NCBI GenBank assembly: GCA_001430745.1
Contig: KQ481947.1
Location: 78,739-90,999, forward strand
Origin: Auxenochlorella pyrenoidosa
Taxonomy: Eukaryota > Chlorophyta > Trebouxiophyceae > Chlorellales > Chlorellaceae
Direction: 5' to 3'
DNA: 12,261 bases
The notes beneath the pieces are model-generated. The model made no database searches. It saw only the letters and a list, made by a program, of their open reading frames with translations, and was not told where the DNA came from. The position numbers and the translations under genes are program-made. Positions 1-8,142 of the stretch are shown one piece after another (the stretch's first letter is position 1; each line of letters begins with the position of its first letter).

Positions 1-3000
1 CGCTGCGCGGCCTCCAGCGCAGCGGCGCGGGACGCCGGGGTGGGCCCCATGTCGAGCACAGCGTCCACCGAGCCTCCTACCTGCAGGGAAGGGGGACTGT
101 TGCCTAGTTGATGTTGATTTGGCTACGGCAGAGCACAGGGTATGGCTGCCTGGTTGCAGCTGTCGCCCAGGCAGGGGACAGCCTGCGGTGCTCAGGCCGG
201 TTGCTGTACAATGCATGCAGAGGCCGCTTGCCCTCTCTGCCAGGCACTGCAGGCAAAGAGCTACGTTTATGACAGTATCAAAGCATCCCTGGGATACCCC
301 AAGTCAGGGGAGGCTCTTGCCTGGGCGCAGGCTGCTCCAACCGCGTTGGCCACTGAGGCGTGCTTGGGGCGCAGGACGGCAGATGCCCCCACCAGCGTGG
401 CGCCACACAGGGGAGCGCCGCCACCCACCACAATAACAGGGACGTCACCTGGTGCGCAGGAAAGGGGCTGGGCGCGCTGCTGGATGGCGCAATGTGTGCA
501 GCCGGGCCCGCCCGCCCTTTTGGAGCGTGAGCCCGGGCCGCATAAACACCCCACACCCCCTGCTCACCAGCCTGCGTCTTGACGTGGTCGACAGCCCGCT
601 CCAGCACGCCCTGGATGGCTTCCCAAGCCGCCTCAGCCTGCTCCCTGCCCAGCCTGGCAGCCGCCACAGCCGCAGCGGTGGCCCCCGCCACCTCCATCCG
701 GCCCAGCAGCACCGCTGCATCGGTGGCGGTGGCTGCCCGGCCTCCAAAGCAGAGCGCCTCGTGCGCAAGCCGGGAGCCCACGCTGTCCGGCCCCACGGTG
801 CAGTGCGACGCCGGCGCCTGCGGCCGCTCTTCTGCCGGCAGGGCAGGGGCAGCGGCAGCTCGGGCTTCTGGTTCCCTGCCTGCTCCTTGGCCTGCCCCGG
901 AGACGCCCGCCTCTACTGCATGGGACACTTGCACTCCTCCTGGTGCCGCCGCTGCTGCTTCTTTGCCTCTGACCATGTCTGCAAGATGCCACTGCAGCAG
1001 AGAGCCGCCCCCCAGACCAATGCTGAGCACATCCGGCATCTGCGGCAAGGCAGTCAGCTTTCAGTGTGAGTGCCACTGGTGCAGGGGCATGCATGGCAGC
1101 CCAGGGCAGGCATGAAGCGAAAAGCCTGCCTGCCATGCATCCCCAGCCGCTTGCTCAAGCCTGCATTCCAGCAGAGGACACCTCATGGCCAGTAGGGCGT
1201 GCGGAAGGCCCAGTAGCGGCCCCACAGTGGCAAACGCCGCAGGCTGGTGGCCCCAACAAACCAGGCCTGCATCCGACCTGGAAATTGGTGGGAGCCCCTG
1301 CCAGCTCTGCCGTGCGGGGCGCGGGGCGGGGCAGGCCGCCGATAAGCGCCCCAACGTCAGTGGTGGTCCCGCCAATGTCCACTTCTATGCCATCCTGGAT
1401 GCCTATATAAATGGCAGGTGAAATAATGGGGAGGAGAGGCGAGCTCGCTCGCTCCTCGAGGAGCAAGGAGCACTTGATCTCTTGGAACAAGCGCCTTGAC
1501 TGTGGGCAAGCATGCCAGCCTGCTTCATGTGCGTTACTTGACTGCAGGCAGCCCAAGGTGCAGAAGCAGGCCAGCGCCGTGCCTGTGAGCAGAGCAGCGC
1601 CGCGCAGGCTGTTGACAGGGCCAGACTGGAAGGTGGCAATCGGCGTCTGCATGCTTGGGTTTGGCAGGGACAGATGGGGATGGCAGGCAGGGACAAGCGC
1701 AGGCAGTTAGGCGGGAGCGCGCTGGAAGGAGGCGGGCAAACAGGCGCAGGCCAGCGCAGGCAGCGCGGCAGGCATGGTGGCAGCCAGCCGCCTGGGCAAG
1801 GGGCAACCCTCAGTGCCACCAACACCTAGCCACCCGCCCTGTCTCAACCCACCCGAGCGGTGCAAACCAGCCCGCCCAGGCAGCCCCACCCACCCACCTG
1901 CATCGCGTCCCGCGCCGACAGCAGGCAGCCATCGTTGCCGGTGAACCACAGCCGCGCCGACAGCCCCGCCGCCACAAGGGCCGCCTCGCAGGCGGGGACC
2001 ACCCGCCGGGCCAGCGGGAGCAGCGCGGCGTTTAGCACGGCAGCATTCTCCCGCTCCAACAGGCCCAGCTGGCCCACCCGGTGGCTCTGGCAGACAAACA
2101 GCTGCCCCTCGGGCTGCCCTGCAGCGTGCCCTTTGCAGGCGACTTTGCCATGCTGTGGGGGCATGTCCGTGGAGCAGGGAGGGGGCTCCCCCAGCTGCAC
2201 CCCCGCCTGGGCGCCGCTCCCCCCACTGCCGGCACTGGTACCGCTGCCAGCCTGCTGAGCTGCTAGCGCGGCCGCGGCCTCAGCTGCCAGCACAGCGGCT
2301 GCATGCTGCTCCTGGGAGGCCTGGCGCAGGGAGGGGAGCCCAGCGCTGGCGAGCAGTAAAGACAGCAGGGCTGCGTGCAGCGGCTCCCAACCATGCACAG
2401 CTGCTGCGGCCGGTCAGGCAGTGTCAGAGCAGGCCGGGCAGGAGGTCTGCCTGCAGGCATCATGCTGCCTCACATTCAATTCAGCGCAGGGGAGAAGACG
2501 TACGCGTAATGCTGCCTCACATTCAGCACCGGGAGAAGACGTACGCATGACCATGCTGCCTCACATTGACAGGGGAGAAGACGCCCGACACAACAATGCA
2601 CCGGATGCCGGCCGCAACAATCCGTCGGGCAATGCCCCTCAGCTGCGCGTCGTCCACTGCCGACAGCTCGCCGCGCCCGTCGTACTCAAAGCCGCCTGCG
2701 GCAAGGCAGGGACAGGGCATGCGCCGGACAGGAGCAGCTCTTTACGCACACAGTCGACTATGATGCTGGCTCAGAGAATGGCTCGGAGAAGGAGCAGGTG
2801 CTGCCAGGCGGTCGGCAGGGCAGGCGACATGAGTGCAGGCAGACAGGGAGCAGGCCTCCTGGTGAGTATGCTAGACTGCGGCCCTCACCTGCTGCCAGGA
2901 AGGTGCAGCCACCGACCACTGCTCGCAGCGCCGGCGGCATGTCGCAGCAGGGTGGCAGCGCGTGCGTGGCGGGTCCGCACAGGCGCACCTGCCAGCCGCA

Positions 3001-3768
3001 TGTGCCACAGGCGGTAGAGGCAGGCGGTGCGTATGCTCCATTGAAGCATGGAGCATTCCTGCCCATCAGGCAGCGATGCATGCACAGCGGGCCAGCAGGC
3101 ACAACTGGACCAGCGCCACGGCACCGCCCATGGCAAAACACGCGCGACACAGGAACGGCACTGTGATAGGCTGGCAGTTGCAGCACCATGGCAGCAGCAC
3201 AGTGTGTGGCACGGCAGCCAGGTCGGCAAGCCCAGCACGGCCAGCATGCGCAGCAGGTGTGAGCAGCAATACAAGCAGTACCGCACCACCGCCACGCGGG
3301 CCAGCCCCCGCAGCTGCACCGCCGCATTCACAAACTGGGTGGTCCCCAGCATCACGGCGGCAACTTCGCTGGGCTCTGCAGGCGGGTTGAGAAGCAGCGG
3401 CGGAGACGCGTGCTGAGGCGCATGCCGGCCTTTTGGTCGCGTTAGGAGCAGGCGGCATAGGTGACAGGCCCCAAGTGCATTCCCGGGGCAAGCACAAGGT
3501 CAATGGCACGGGCAGCAGCGGAAGCTATTTGCATGATCCACTGTCCATCTAACAACAACTTGTTCCCAGCAAAACATTGCAGGCAGCTGGCTCCCACCTC
3601 GGCCCGCATTCGCCAGCGCCCCCCGCACCGCCGCCGCCACGCCGCCCCGCACATCCTCGCTGGTGGTCGCCTTGGCCCAGCCCAGCACCCTGTCCTGCTG
3701 TCCAGCACCACGGCATCAGTGTTTGTGCCGCCGCAGTCGACGCCAATCCGGAGGCAGGCCGACGACAT
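1..3768 (-). CDS. Hydantoinase/oxoprolinase (HyuA-like) family protein, partial at 3' end, multi-exon
   Basis: Likely an ATP-dependent cyclic-amide (hydantoin/oxoproline-type) hydrolase; the true substrate is unknown. Exons read on the minus strand: 3768-3598, 3375-3287, 2988-2889, 2695-2565, 2320-1898, 1646-1583, 1402-1278, 1039-568, 448-321, 80-1 (continues outside). Every junction keeps phase. The first ATP-binding motif is RIGVDCGGTNTDAVV at the N-terminus. Next come VMLGTTQFVNA, VRLCGPATHALPP and VVSGVFSPVN, then LGLLERENAAVLNAALLPLA. The second nucleotide motif is EVDIGGTTTDVG (about residues 331-342), followed by MPDVLSIGLGGGS and VGPDSVGSRL, with FGG-ATATDAAV after it, and lastly VIVVGGGAPL. 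About 594 residues are present. The family order is complete up to the window edge; some fungal relatives carry a C-terminal DUF917 domain, which could lie outside. Exon 8 has an Ala-rich insertion between GLGGGS and VGPDS. Exon 1 needs one extra base to stay in frame, so the gene may be damaged or the sequence may contain an error. The family call is firm; the exon borders are inferred. Confidence 0.85.
81..320 (-). other. GC-AG intron (intron 9 of the HyuA-like gene)
   Basis: The donor reads CCCAG|GCAAGAG, close to the usual GC-donor form, and the acceptor is CTGCAG|GTAGG. Joining in phase 0 gives AACAQVGGSVDAVLD, which continues the family pattern in which an AxAQ-V segment leads into a Ser/Val-Asp stretch. 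Length 240 bp. Confidence 0.7.
1403..1582 (-). other. GC-AG intron (intron 6 of the HyuA-like gene)
   Basis: The donor reads ACAG|GCACGG and the acceptor TATATAG|GC. Joining them gives LLTGIQDGIEVDIGG in phase 1, matching the length of the family segment between the RGAA motif and DIGGTTTD. The nearest GT donor downstream (GTAACG) would add about 11 residues not expected in the family. Length 180 bp. Confidence 0.6.
2456..2583 (-). repeat. Three imperfect tandem units of about 42 bp spanning an exon end and its 5' splice site
   Basis: Units lie at 2583-2542, 2541-2501 and 2500-2456 (minus-strand order; 42, 41 and about 45 bp). Each begins CGTCTTCTCCC and contains AATGTGAGGCAGCAT. The first unit holds the end of exon 4 (SPVN) and its donor, AAT|GTGAGG, with GT at 2564-2563. 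The other two units place extra copies of the same donor at 2520-2519 and 2473-2472, inside the intron. Only the first donor keeps the frame: reading on into unit two meets TGA after VFSRC. The array therefore looks like a local duplication of the exon-intron boundary. Confidence 0.9.
3685..3695 (-). other. Apparent one-base frameshift in exon 1 of the HyuA-like gene
   Basis: On the minus strand the exon reads TNTDAVVLDSRTG in one frame and then VLGWAKATTSEDVRGG in another, with no room for an intron. The switch falls at a GGG run at about 3690-3688. One additional G there would give LDSRTGVLGWAKATT, which aligns without a gap to the usual N-terminal pattern of this family. Exon 1 is 171 bp, but its downstream junction requires a length of one modulo three, so exactly one base is missing. 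This may be a real mutation, an assembly error or a strain polymorphism. Confidence 0.75.
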
Positions 3769-4041
3769 GGGGGCGGCGTGCGCCTATTGGGCGCCGGCGC
3801 CTGCAGAGGGCGGCGGAGGGACAAGCGCTCGCACGGCGGGCAGGCAGCAGCAGTGACGCAATTTGTGTCATCGCACGGCTATCTGAGCAGCTGGGGTTTG
3901 TGTTCTGTCGGGACTTACCTGTCCAGGGTAGCGACAGCGCGGGGTGCCTCGTTGAGTTCACCTGGCTACGGATTCCGTTTGATCACGACTTTTTTTGCTG
4001 TTGTCTGAGCGGCCTCAGGGGCGCAAATCTCTCCTTTTGCC

Positions 4042-4128
4042 ATGAGAAAGGTACTGCAGAGCAGAGAATTTTCGAGCTCAACCTTTCACTATACCGTGTG
4101 CGGTTGCCTTTTCTGGAAATCGGTGTAG
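4042..4128 (+). other. Upstream ORF / possible alternative first codons
   Basis: ATG at 4042 opens a 28-codon reading frame ending with TAG at 4126-4128 if the message is unspliced here. If the leader intron 4051-4380 is removed, the first three codons (MRK) join GAT TTC and run in frame into the ATG at 4387, giving MRKDFMGICVS. Whether this ATG is transcribed is not visible from the sequence. Confidence 0.35.
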
Positions 4129-4380
4129 AGTGTAGAGCCTGCTTGTTGCAGAGGGTCCGTATGCATACCCGTCGGAGCAGGTGGGCACTTGGCAGAGCGT
4201 GAGGAGGCTGCTCATCGCTCTTTGACCGCTTGCAGCGGTGTCGGGGGCTTGACATGAGCATGGAGAGCGGAGAACAAGCTCCCAGATGGCGACCTGCCAT
4301 ATTGCTTGCCACCCCGCCCCGCCGCCCATTGCCGCCACTGCTGCCTACATTTTGACATGTAGTTCCTTCTGCATCCACAG
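4051..4380 (+). other. Probable 5' leader intron upstream of the 227-residue ORF
   Basis: The donor reads AAG|GTACTG at 4051. The 3' end shows TTTGACAT, a pyrimidine-rich stretch and CATCCACAG|G, ending at 4380, six bases before the ATG at 4387. The acceptor is good; the donor is a reasonable but not unique choice. Length 330 bp, similar to the longer introns nearby. Confidence 0.45.
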
Positions 4381-4386
4381 GATTTC

Positions 4387-5070
4387 ATGGGCATTTGTGT
4401 ATCCACATCACGGTATGAGGCCTCGCCGAATGCCGGCCCTGCTGCCGAGGGCTGGCGGAAGGATGCGCCTCCGGCGGCTGCAGCCGCAGAGCCGCCGCCC
4501 ACGCGGCCACCCATGCAGCAGCAGCCGCAGCCCTCACGGCAGCAGGAGCCCCATCAGCAGCAAGCAAGCAGCGTGGCAGAAGCTGTCGCAGCAGCTGTGC
4601 AGGCTGCCTTGGCTGCAGCAGAAGCAGACGGGGCATGGCAGCAGCATGGCCAGGCCAACACAGAAGCCAGCAAGCGTTTCGTCTTCACCAGCGCCGGCAA
4701 AGCACATGGAACAAGTGCGGATTTGGGCGAGGCCATCGCTGCGGCAGTGGCAATGGCGCAGCAGGCGCAGGGGCAGCAGGCAGGCGGGCAGTCCGGCACC
4801 AGGGGCAGCCGCTTTGTGTTCAGCTCTGCCGGCGGCGGCGCTGGCGGCGGCGGCACTTCAGCGGCAGAGATAGCTGCCGAGGTGGAGCGGGCAGCCAGGG
4901 TGGCAGCGGAAGCGCATGCATCAAGCGGCGGTGGCAGGGCTGGCGGAGGGCCGGGCGCCGGTGGGGCAGGCGGCTGTTGGACGTTTGTTGAGGTTTCGGT
5001 GGATGAGCAAGCGGCTGCCACTGACCAGGGCACCAGTTCACCTGCGGGTAGCAGGGCGGCGCAGGCTTAA
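4387..5070 (+). CDS. Unrecognised 227-residue Ala/Gln/Gly-rich protein with three helix-strand repeats and a lipidation-type N-terminus
   Basis: I do not recognise a family. The N-terminus MGICVSTS has Gly2 and Ser6 of an N-myristoylation signal and Cys4 as a possible palmitoylation site, which suggests attachment to a membrane. Residues 28-60 are Pro/Gln-rich and probably disordered. Three units then follow. Each has an Ala-rich, probably amphipathic helix (about 61-82, 111-130 and 157-178) followed by a short hydrophobic strand: SKRFVFTSAG (95-104), GSRFVFSSAG (140-149) and the degenerate CWTFVEVS (197-204). Gly-rich linkers separate them. The repeated helix-strand pattern in one frame supports real coding despite the low complexity. 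The stop is TAA at 5068-5070. A leader intron probably ends just before the ATG. If splicing attaches the upstream MRKDF codons, Gly2 would be internal. I saw no TGTAA poly(A) signal shortly downstream. An Ala-rich shadow ORF is the alternative. Confidence 0.6.
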   Translation: MGICVSTSRYEASPNAGPAAEGWRKDAPPAAAAAEPPPTRPPMQQQPQPSRQQEPHQQQASSVAEAVAAAVQAALAAAEADGAWQQHGQANTEASKRFVFTSAGKAHGTSADLGEAIAAAVAMAQQAQGQQAGGQSGTRGSRFVFSSAGGGAGGGGTSAAEIAAEVERAARVAAEAHASSGGGRAGGGPGAGGAGGCWTFVEVSVDEQAAATDQGTSSPAGSRAAQA

Positions 5071-5333
5071 CATCTATACCTGTGGGAATGCGAGCGCCCT
5101 GCATTGCCTTCACATGCAAGAGTCGATCGTCAATACCAATACCGAAAGGACAGGGGTGTGAGGGCACCCACCGGCGTTATACGGGTGGCAGGGGTTCTTG
5201 TGCAACGCCCATGGTATGGCATGCATATGAACAGAACTGGTGCATGGCTGGCGCCGCAGTCATGCGTTCTTGGACTTCTCAGCAGGGGGGGCCCTGCTGT
5301 GTGGGCGCAGCGGCGACAGGCCAACATAGATAG

Positions 5334-7421
5334 ATGCTTGCTCCAGGTCTCTGTGCCGCAGTGCTCTCGCTCTACAAACTTTCATGCTGCCCGTGGCGCT
5401 CCAGAGGCCCGCAACTGCGGGCCCCGTCACGGGCTGGTCCCTACGAGGCAGAACTCCAGGCAGCAGCGAAGGGCGCGGCGCAGCCCAAGCACCTGGACAT
5501 TCTGCGATCACCTACCAGGCGCGCAAGACCAGAGCAGACCCAACCCCAGCTGCCGAGCGTGCAACGCTGCCGCTTGTCTCCCGCCGCCGTCCCGACTCCC
5601 ACCACTCTTTAACCCTTAACCCTGTTGCAATGCTCCCTTTAGCCCCCAATACTCGCTTTCTGCAGATCTTCAGCATATCATTATCTGCGGGAAATTTAAA
5701 GCCAAACTGTGGCGCAGCAGGGTTCTCAGCGGCGGCAGCACTGCTGGCAGCACTGCTGGCAGCAGCAACGGCGGCGGCAGCACTGCTGACCGCAGCAGCA
5801 GCCGCGTCGGGGGCAGGCCGGCAAGCACGGCAGAGGACCAGCCGCGGCTGCAGTCCTGGCTGCAGGAGCAGCAGGGCCTGCCAGAGGCAGAGGCGATGCA
5901 GCATGCCAAGCGGCTTGTCCACGTGTTCAAGTCAGGTCATCAGGATGCCGCTGCGGCCGAGGAGGCTGCGCTGGGCAGCCTGCCCGTCACCTTTGCCTGG
6001 TGCCGCAGCCAGCAGCTATCCAATGGCCGTTTCCTGACGGGTCTTGAGGTGGCGCAGCTGCTTGACTGGATGGCAGGCACACGGCACAGCAGCGTGGTCA
6101 ACTTTGGCAGCACAGCGCAGCGCGACTGGCAGCTGCTGGACAGCTACATTGAGGCGCATGTGTGGCAGCAGCAGGAGTGTGCGACTGCAGAGGAGGGGCA
6201 AGATGTTGAGGGCGGCGGTGCTCCCGTCAAGCTGCGCAGGCGTGCCTGCCTGGCGGATGCGCTGCAAGGCCAGGCTACGGCAGCCCGGGCGCTGATCATG
6301 CCGCCCGGGCATGTGGCAGCATGGCTTGCCGCGGTTGGGCAGCGCTTATCCAAGGCGGAGGTTGGTTCTGTGGTCCGTGCCAGCCCAGAGGCAGTTTGTG
6401 GCAGCCCGGCGACAGCCGTGGCAGCGATTGACTAAGCAGAACGCGAGCTGGGTGCGGCAAATGTTAGCACCTTTTTCCGTCGGGCTCCTGGCTTGCTGAC
6501 ACGGACAGAAAGGCAGCACGAGGAGAATCTTGAGGCGTTGCAGGGCAGCCTGCAGGCGGCGGGGCTGGCAGCTGAGCAAGCACGGAAGCTCGTGCTGAAA
6601 CAGCCGAGGCTGCTGAGCAATGCAGCAGACAGGTTGGCTACCACCGCAGCCTGGCTGCAGCAGTTCTTCCGCACGCCGGAGCAGCTTTGGGACGCACTGT
6701 GGGGCAGCCCGCAGCTGCTGTTCAACTCGGCAGTGCAGCTGCAGGGGCAGGTTGACTGGCTGCAGGATCAGCTGGGCTGGGGCAGCCAGCGGGTGTTTGA
6801 GTTTGCCTGCAAGTACCCGCACCCCTTTGCCATTGTGAAACTCAGCAAACCGGATACTGCTGCCAAGCTGCGCTTCCTGGTGGAAGTGGTGGGTGTGGCA
6901 TCAGAGGAGGAGTGCATCATCCGCTACAGCAACTACCTGACGGCTGGGCTAGAGAGCATGGCGGCCCGGTTCATTTTGGTGCTGGTGAGCACTGTCTGCC
7001 CTCAGACACAGCTGCCAATCTTGCACGGTGCATTCTTGCCCTCTTGGCAGCATATGCTCATGTTCTGTGCAACTACTTGTATTGCAAGCGCCATCTTGCC
7101 GAACCACCCTGCCCTGACCTCTTGGGATGGCTGTCTGCGTACAGGAGCATGCGCCGGGGCTGCTGCTTGCAAAGATGGCGGGCCTTCTCTCTCCTGGATC
7201 AAGTTGAAGGGAGCTGTCATGCAGCGGTGCGGGCTGAGCGCTGCGCAGCTGAACCGGCATGTCAGGGAGTGGCCTGCAAGCGAGCAGGGGCGGCGGCTGC
7301 TGGCTGAGCTCAGGTGGGCAAGAGCATGGCTGCAGGGGGGGTGGGCAGGGACAGGTGGGGCACCGGCCTGCGAGCCTGCCTGAGGAACACCTTGTGCCTC
7401 AGAGCTGACCTGTTTGCTTGA
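5334..7421 (+). pseudogene. mTERF-like gene, copy 1, broken
   Basis: This is the decayed or decaying partner of the gene at 8143-10733. The body exon is open in one frame from 5620 to 6432 and runs from an acceptor near 5664 (TTTCTGCAG). It begins with a Ser/Gly/Thr-rich linker, then QPRLQSWLQEQQGLPEAEA, LDWMAGTRHSSVVNFG and SKAEVGSVVRASPEAV. TAA at 6433-6435 stands where copy 2 has TGG. The same frame then continues with mTERF-type repeats (AARKLVLKQPRLL-like and FEFACKYPHPFAIVKLSKPD) to 6984, where CTG|GTGAGC is the exon end. Exon 2 is 7210-7313 (VMQRCGLSAAQLNRHVREW). The next exon, from 7403, is 2 nt shorter than in copy 2, shifts into TGA at 7419-7421, and its donor GTGAGC has become GCGAGC. 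Remnants matching the copy-2 final exon start at 7611 (WRHFQLAAAGSQGLQ). The possible start at 5334 is in a different frame from the body, so an N-terminal exon border is unresolved. Confidence 0.75.
6433..6435 (+). other. Premature in-frame TAA in mTERF-like copy 1
   Basis: Copy 1 reads GCGATTGACTAAGCAGAACG; copy 2 at the matching place reads GCCATTGACTGGGCAGCGCG. The tryptophan codon TGG became TAA by two adjacent G-to-A changes. The frame is open on both sides, so this is the only lesion in the long exon. Confidence 0.9.
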
Positions 7422-8142
7422 AAAGCACGCGAGCGAGCAGCACGCTGGGGAAGCTGAGGGTGCAGCCCGCTGCCGGGCTGGGCGGCAGTGGAGGCATAGC
7501 ACTCCTGCTACTGATGGCAAGGGCACGCAGGGAGGGCAAAGGTCCGCTGCCTTTGCCGGTGCAGCTGCGCCGCGCTTGAGAGGCCTGGCCGCCCGTCCCC
7601 TTGTTAGCAGGCGTGGAGACACTTCCAACTGGCCGCGGCTGGCAGCCAAGGACTTCAAGGCTGGCACGCACCAGCAGCAGAGGTAGAAAACGGGCAGCTG
7701 CGGCTTCTTGCCACATGGGGCGGCCTGGCGAGGCAGCCAGAGCACAAGGCTCATGGCATGCAGCACTCGGGAACAAGCAACAGCAGCAGCGCCGGTGGCA
7801 GCTGCCTTGGGAATAGCCCTGCCCTGCCGTCCCCTCATCTTGTCGTCCTGCTCCTCTGTTTTCGCAGTGTCCGGGAGCTCAGAAGCACGCACAATTGCAC
7901 GACTCTTGCATTTACTCAATACTGTTCAAAGGACGAGGGTGCGAGGGCACTCATTAAGTGGGAGACGCCGGTGGGGTGTTATGCGGTTGGCAGGGGGTCT
8001 TATGCAACGTCCATGGCATGACATGCATATGAACAGAACTGGGTTCCAGGGTGCATGGCTGGTGCCGCAGCCATGCGTGCTTGGAATGCCTCCTCGGCAG
8101 GGGCCTTTGCTGAGTGGGCGCAGCGGCGACAGGCATCACGAC
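7422..8142 (+). other. Stretch between the two mTERF-like copies
   Basis: It holds the decayed 3' end of copy 1, including a remnant of the last exon from 7611 to about 7826, then the junction of the tandem units at about 7900-7917, then the 5' leader of copy 2. I see no independent gene. Long minus-strand ORFs here are GC-rich shadows that keep no common frame with the matching part of the other copy. Confidence 0.6.

Larger units (their letters stand above)
3769..4386. promoter_or_regulatory. Spacer between two divergent genes, probable shared promoter
   Basis: This 618-bp spacer lies between the start codons of the minus-strand HyuA-like gene and the plus-strand 227-residue gene. Bases about 3850-4150 are visibly less GC-rich than the flanks and include a T-run at about 3989-3995. 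I see no convincing TATA box. The right half holds a probable 5' leader intron and a short upstream ORF, described separately. Promoter function is inferred from the divergent layout only. Confidence 0.4.
5137..7899 (+). repeat. First unit of a 2.8-kb tandem direct duplication
   Basis: This unit aligns from about CAATACCGAAAGGA at 5137 to the stretch ending ACAATTGCA at about 7899 with the second unit at 7917-10709. The shared sequence includes the 5' leader (for example GCATGCATATGAACAGAACT), all exons and introns of the mTERF-like gene, and the 3' flank with GGGAGCTCAGAAGCAC. The upstream leader within this unit (about 5137-5333) contains no other supportable gene. Borders are approximate because similarity fades gradually. 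Confidence 0.85.

Noticed and set aside
452..1115. Plus-strand ORFs of up to 205 codons
   Set aside because: They lie opposite exon 8 of the HyuA-like gene, where the minus-strand frame shows clear family motifs.
1403..1410. TATATAA-like sequence as a promoter
   Set aside because: It lies at the 3' end of intron 6 of the minus-strand gene, where it forms the TATATAG acceptor.
5609..5624. Telomere-like TAACCCTTAACCCT
   Set aside because: Only two units, not the TTTAGGG type expected for green plants, and placed just upstream of a probable intron acceptor; chance is sufficient.
7002..7919. 305-codon minus-strand ORF opposite mTERF-like copy 1
   Set aside because: It runs antisense to exons and introns, has no recognisable motif, and the matching part of copy 2 does not keep the same reading frame; a GC-rich shadow.
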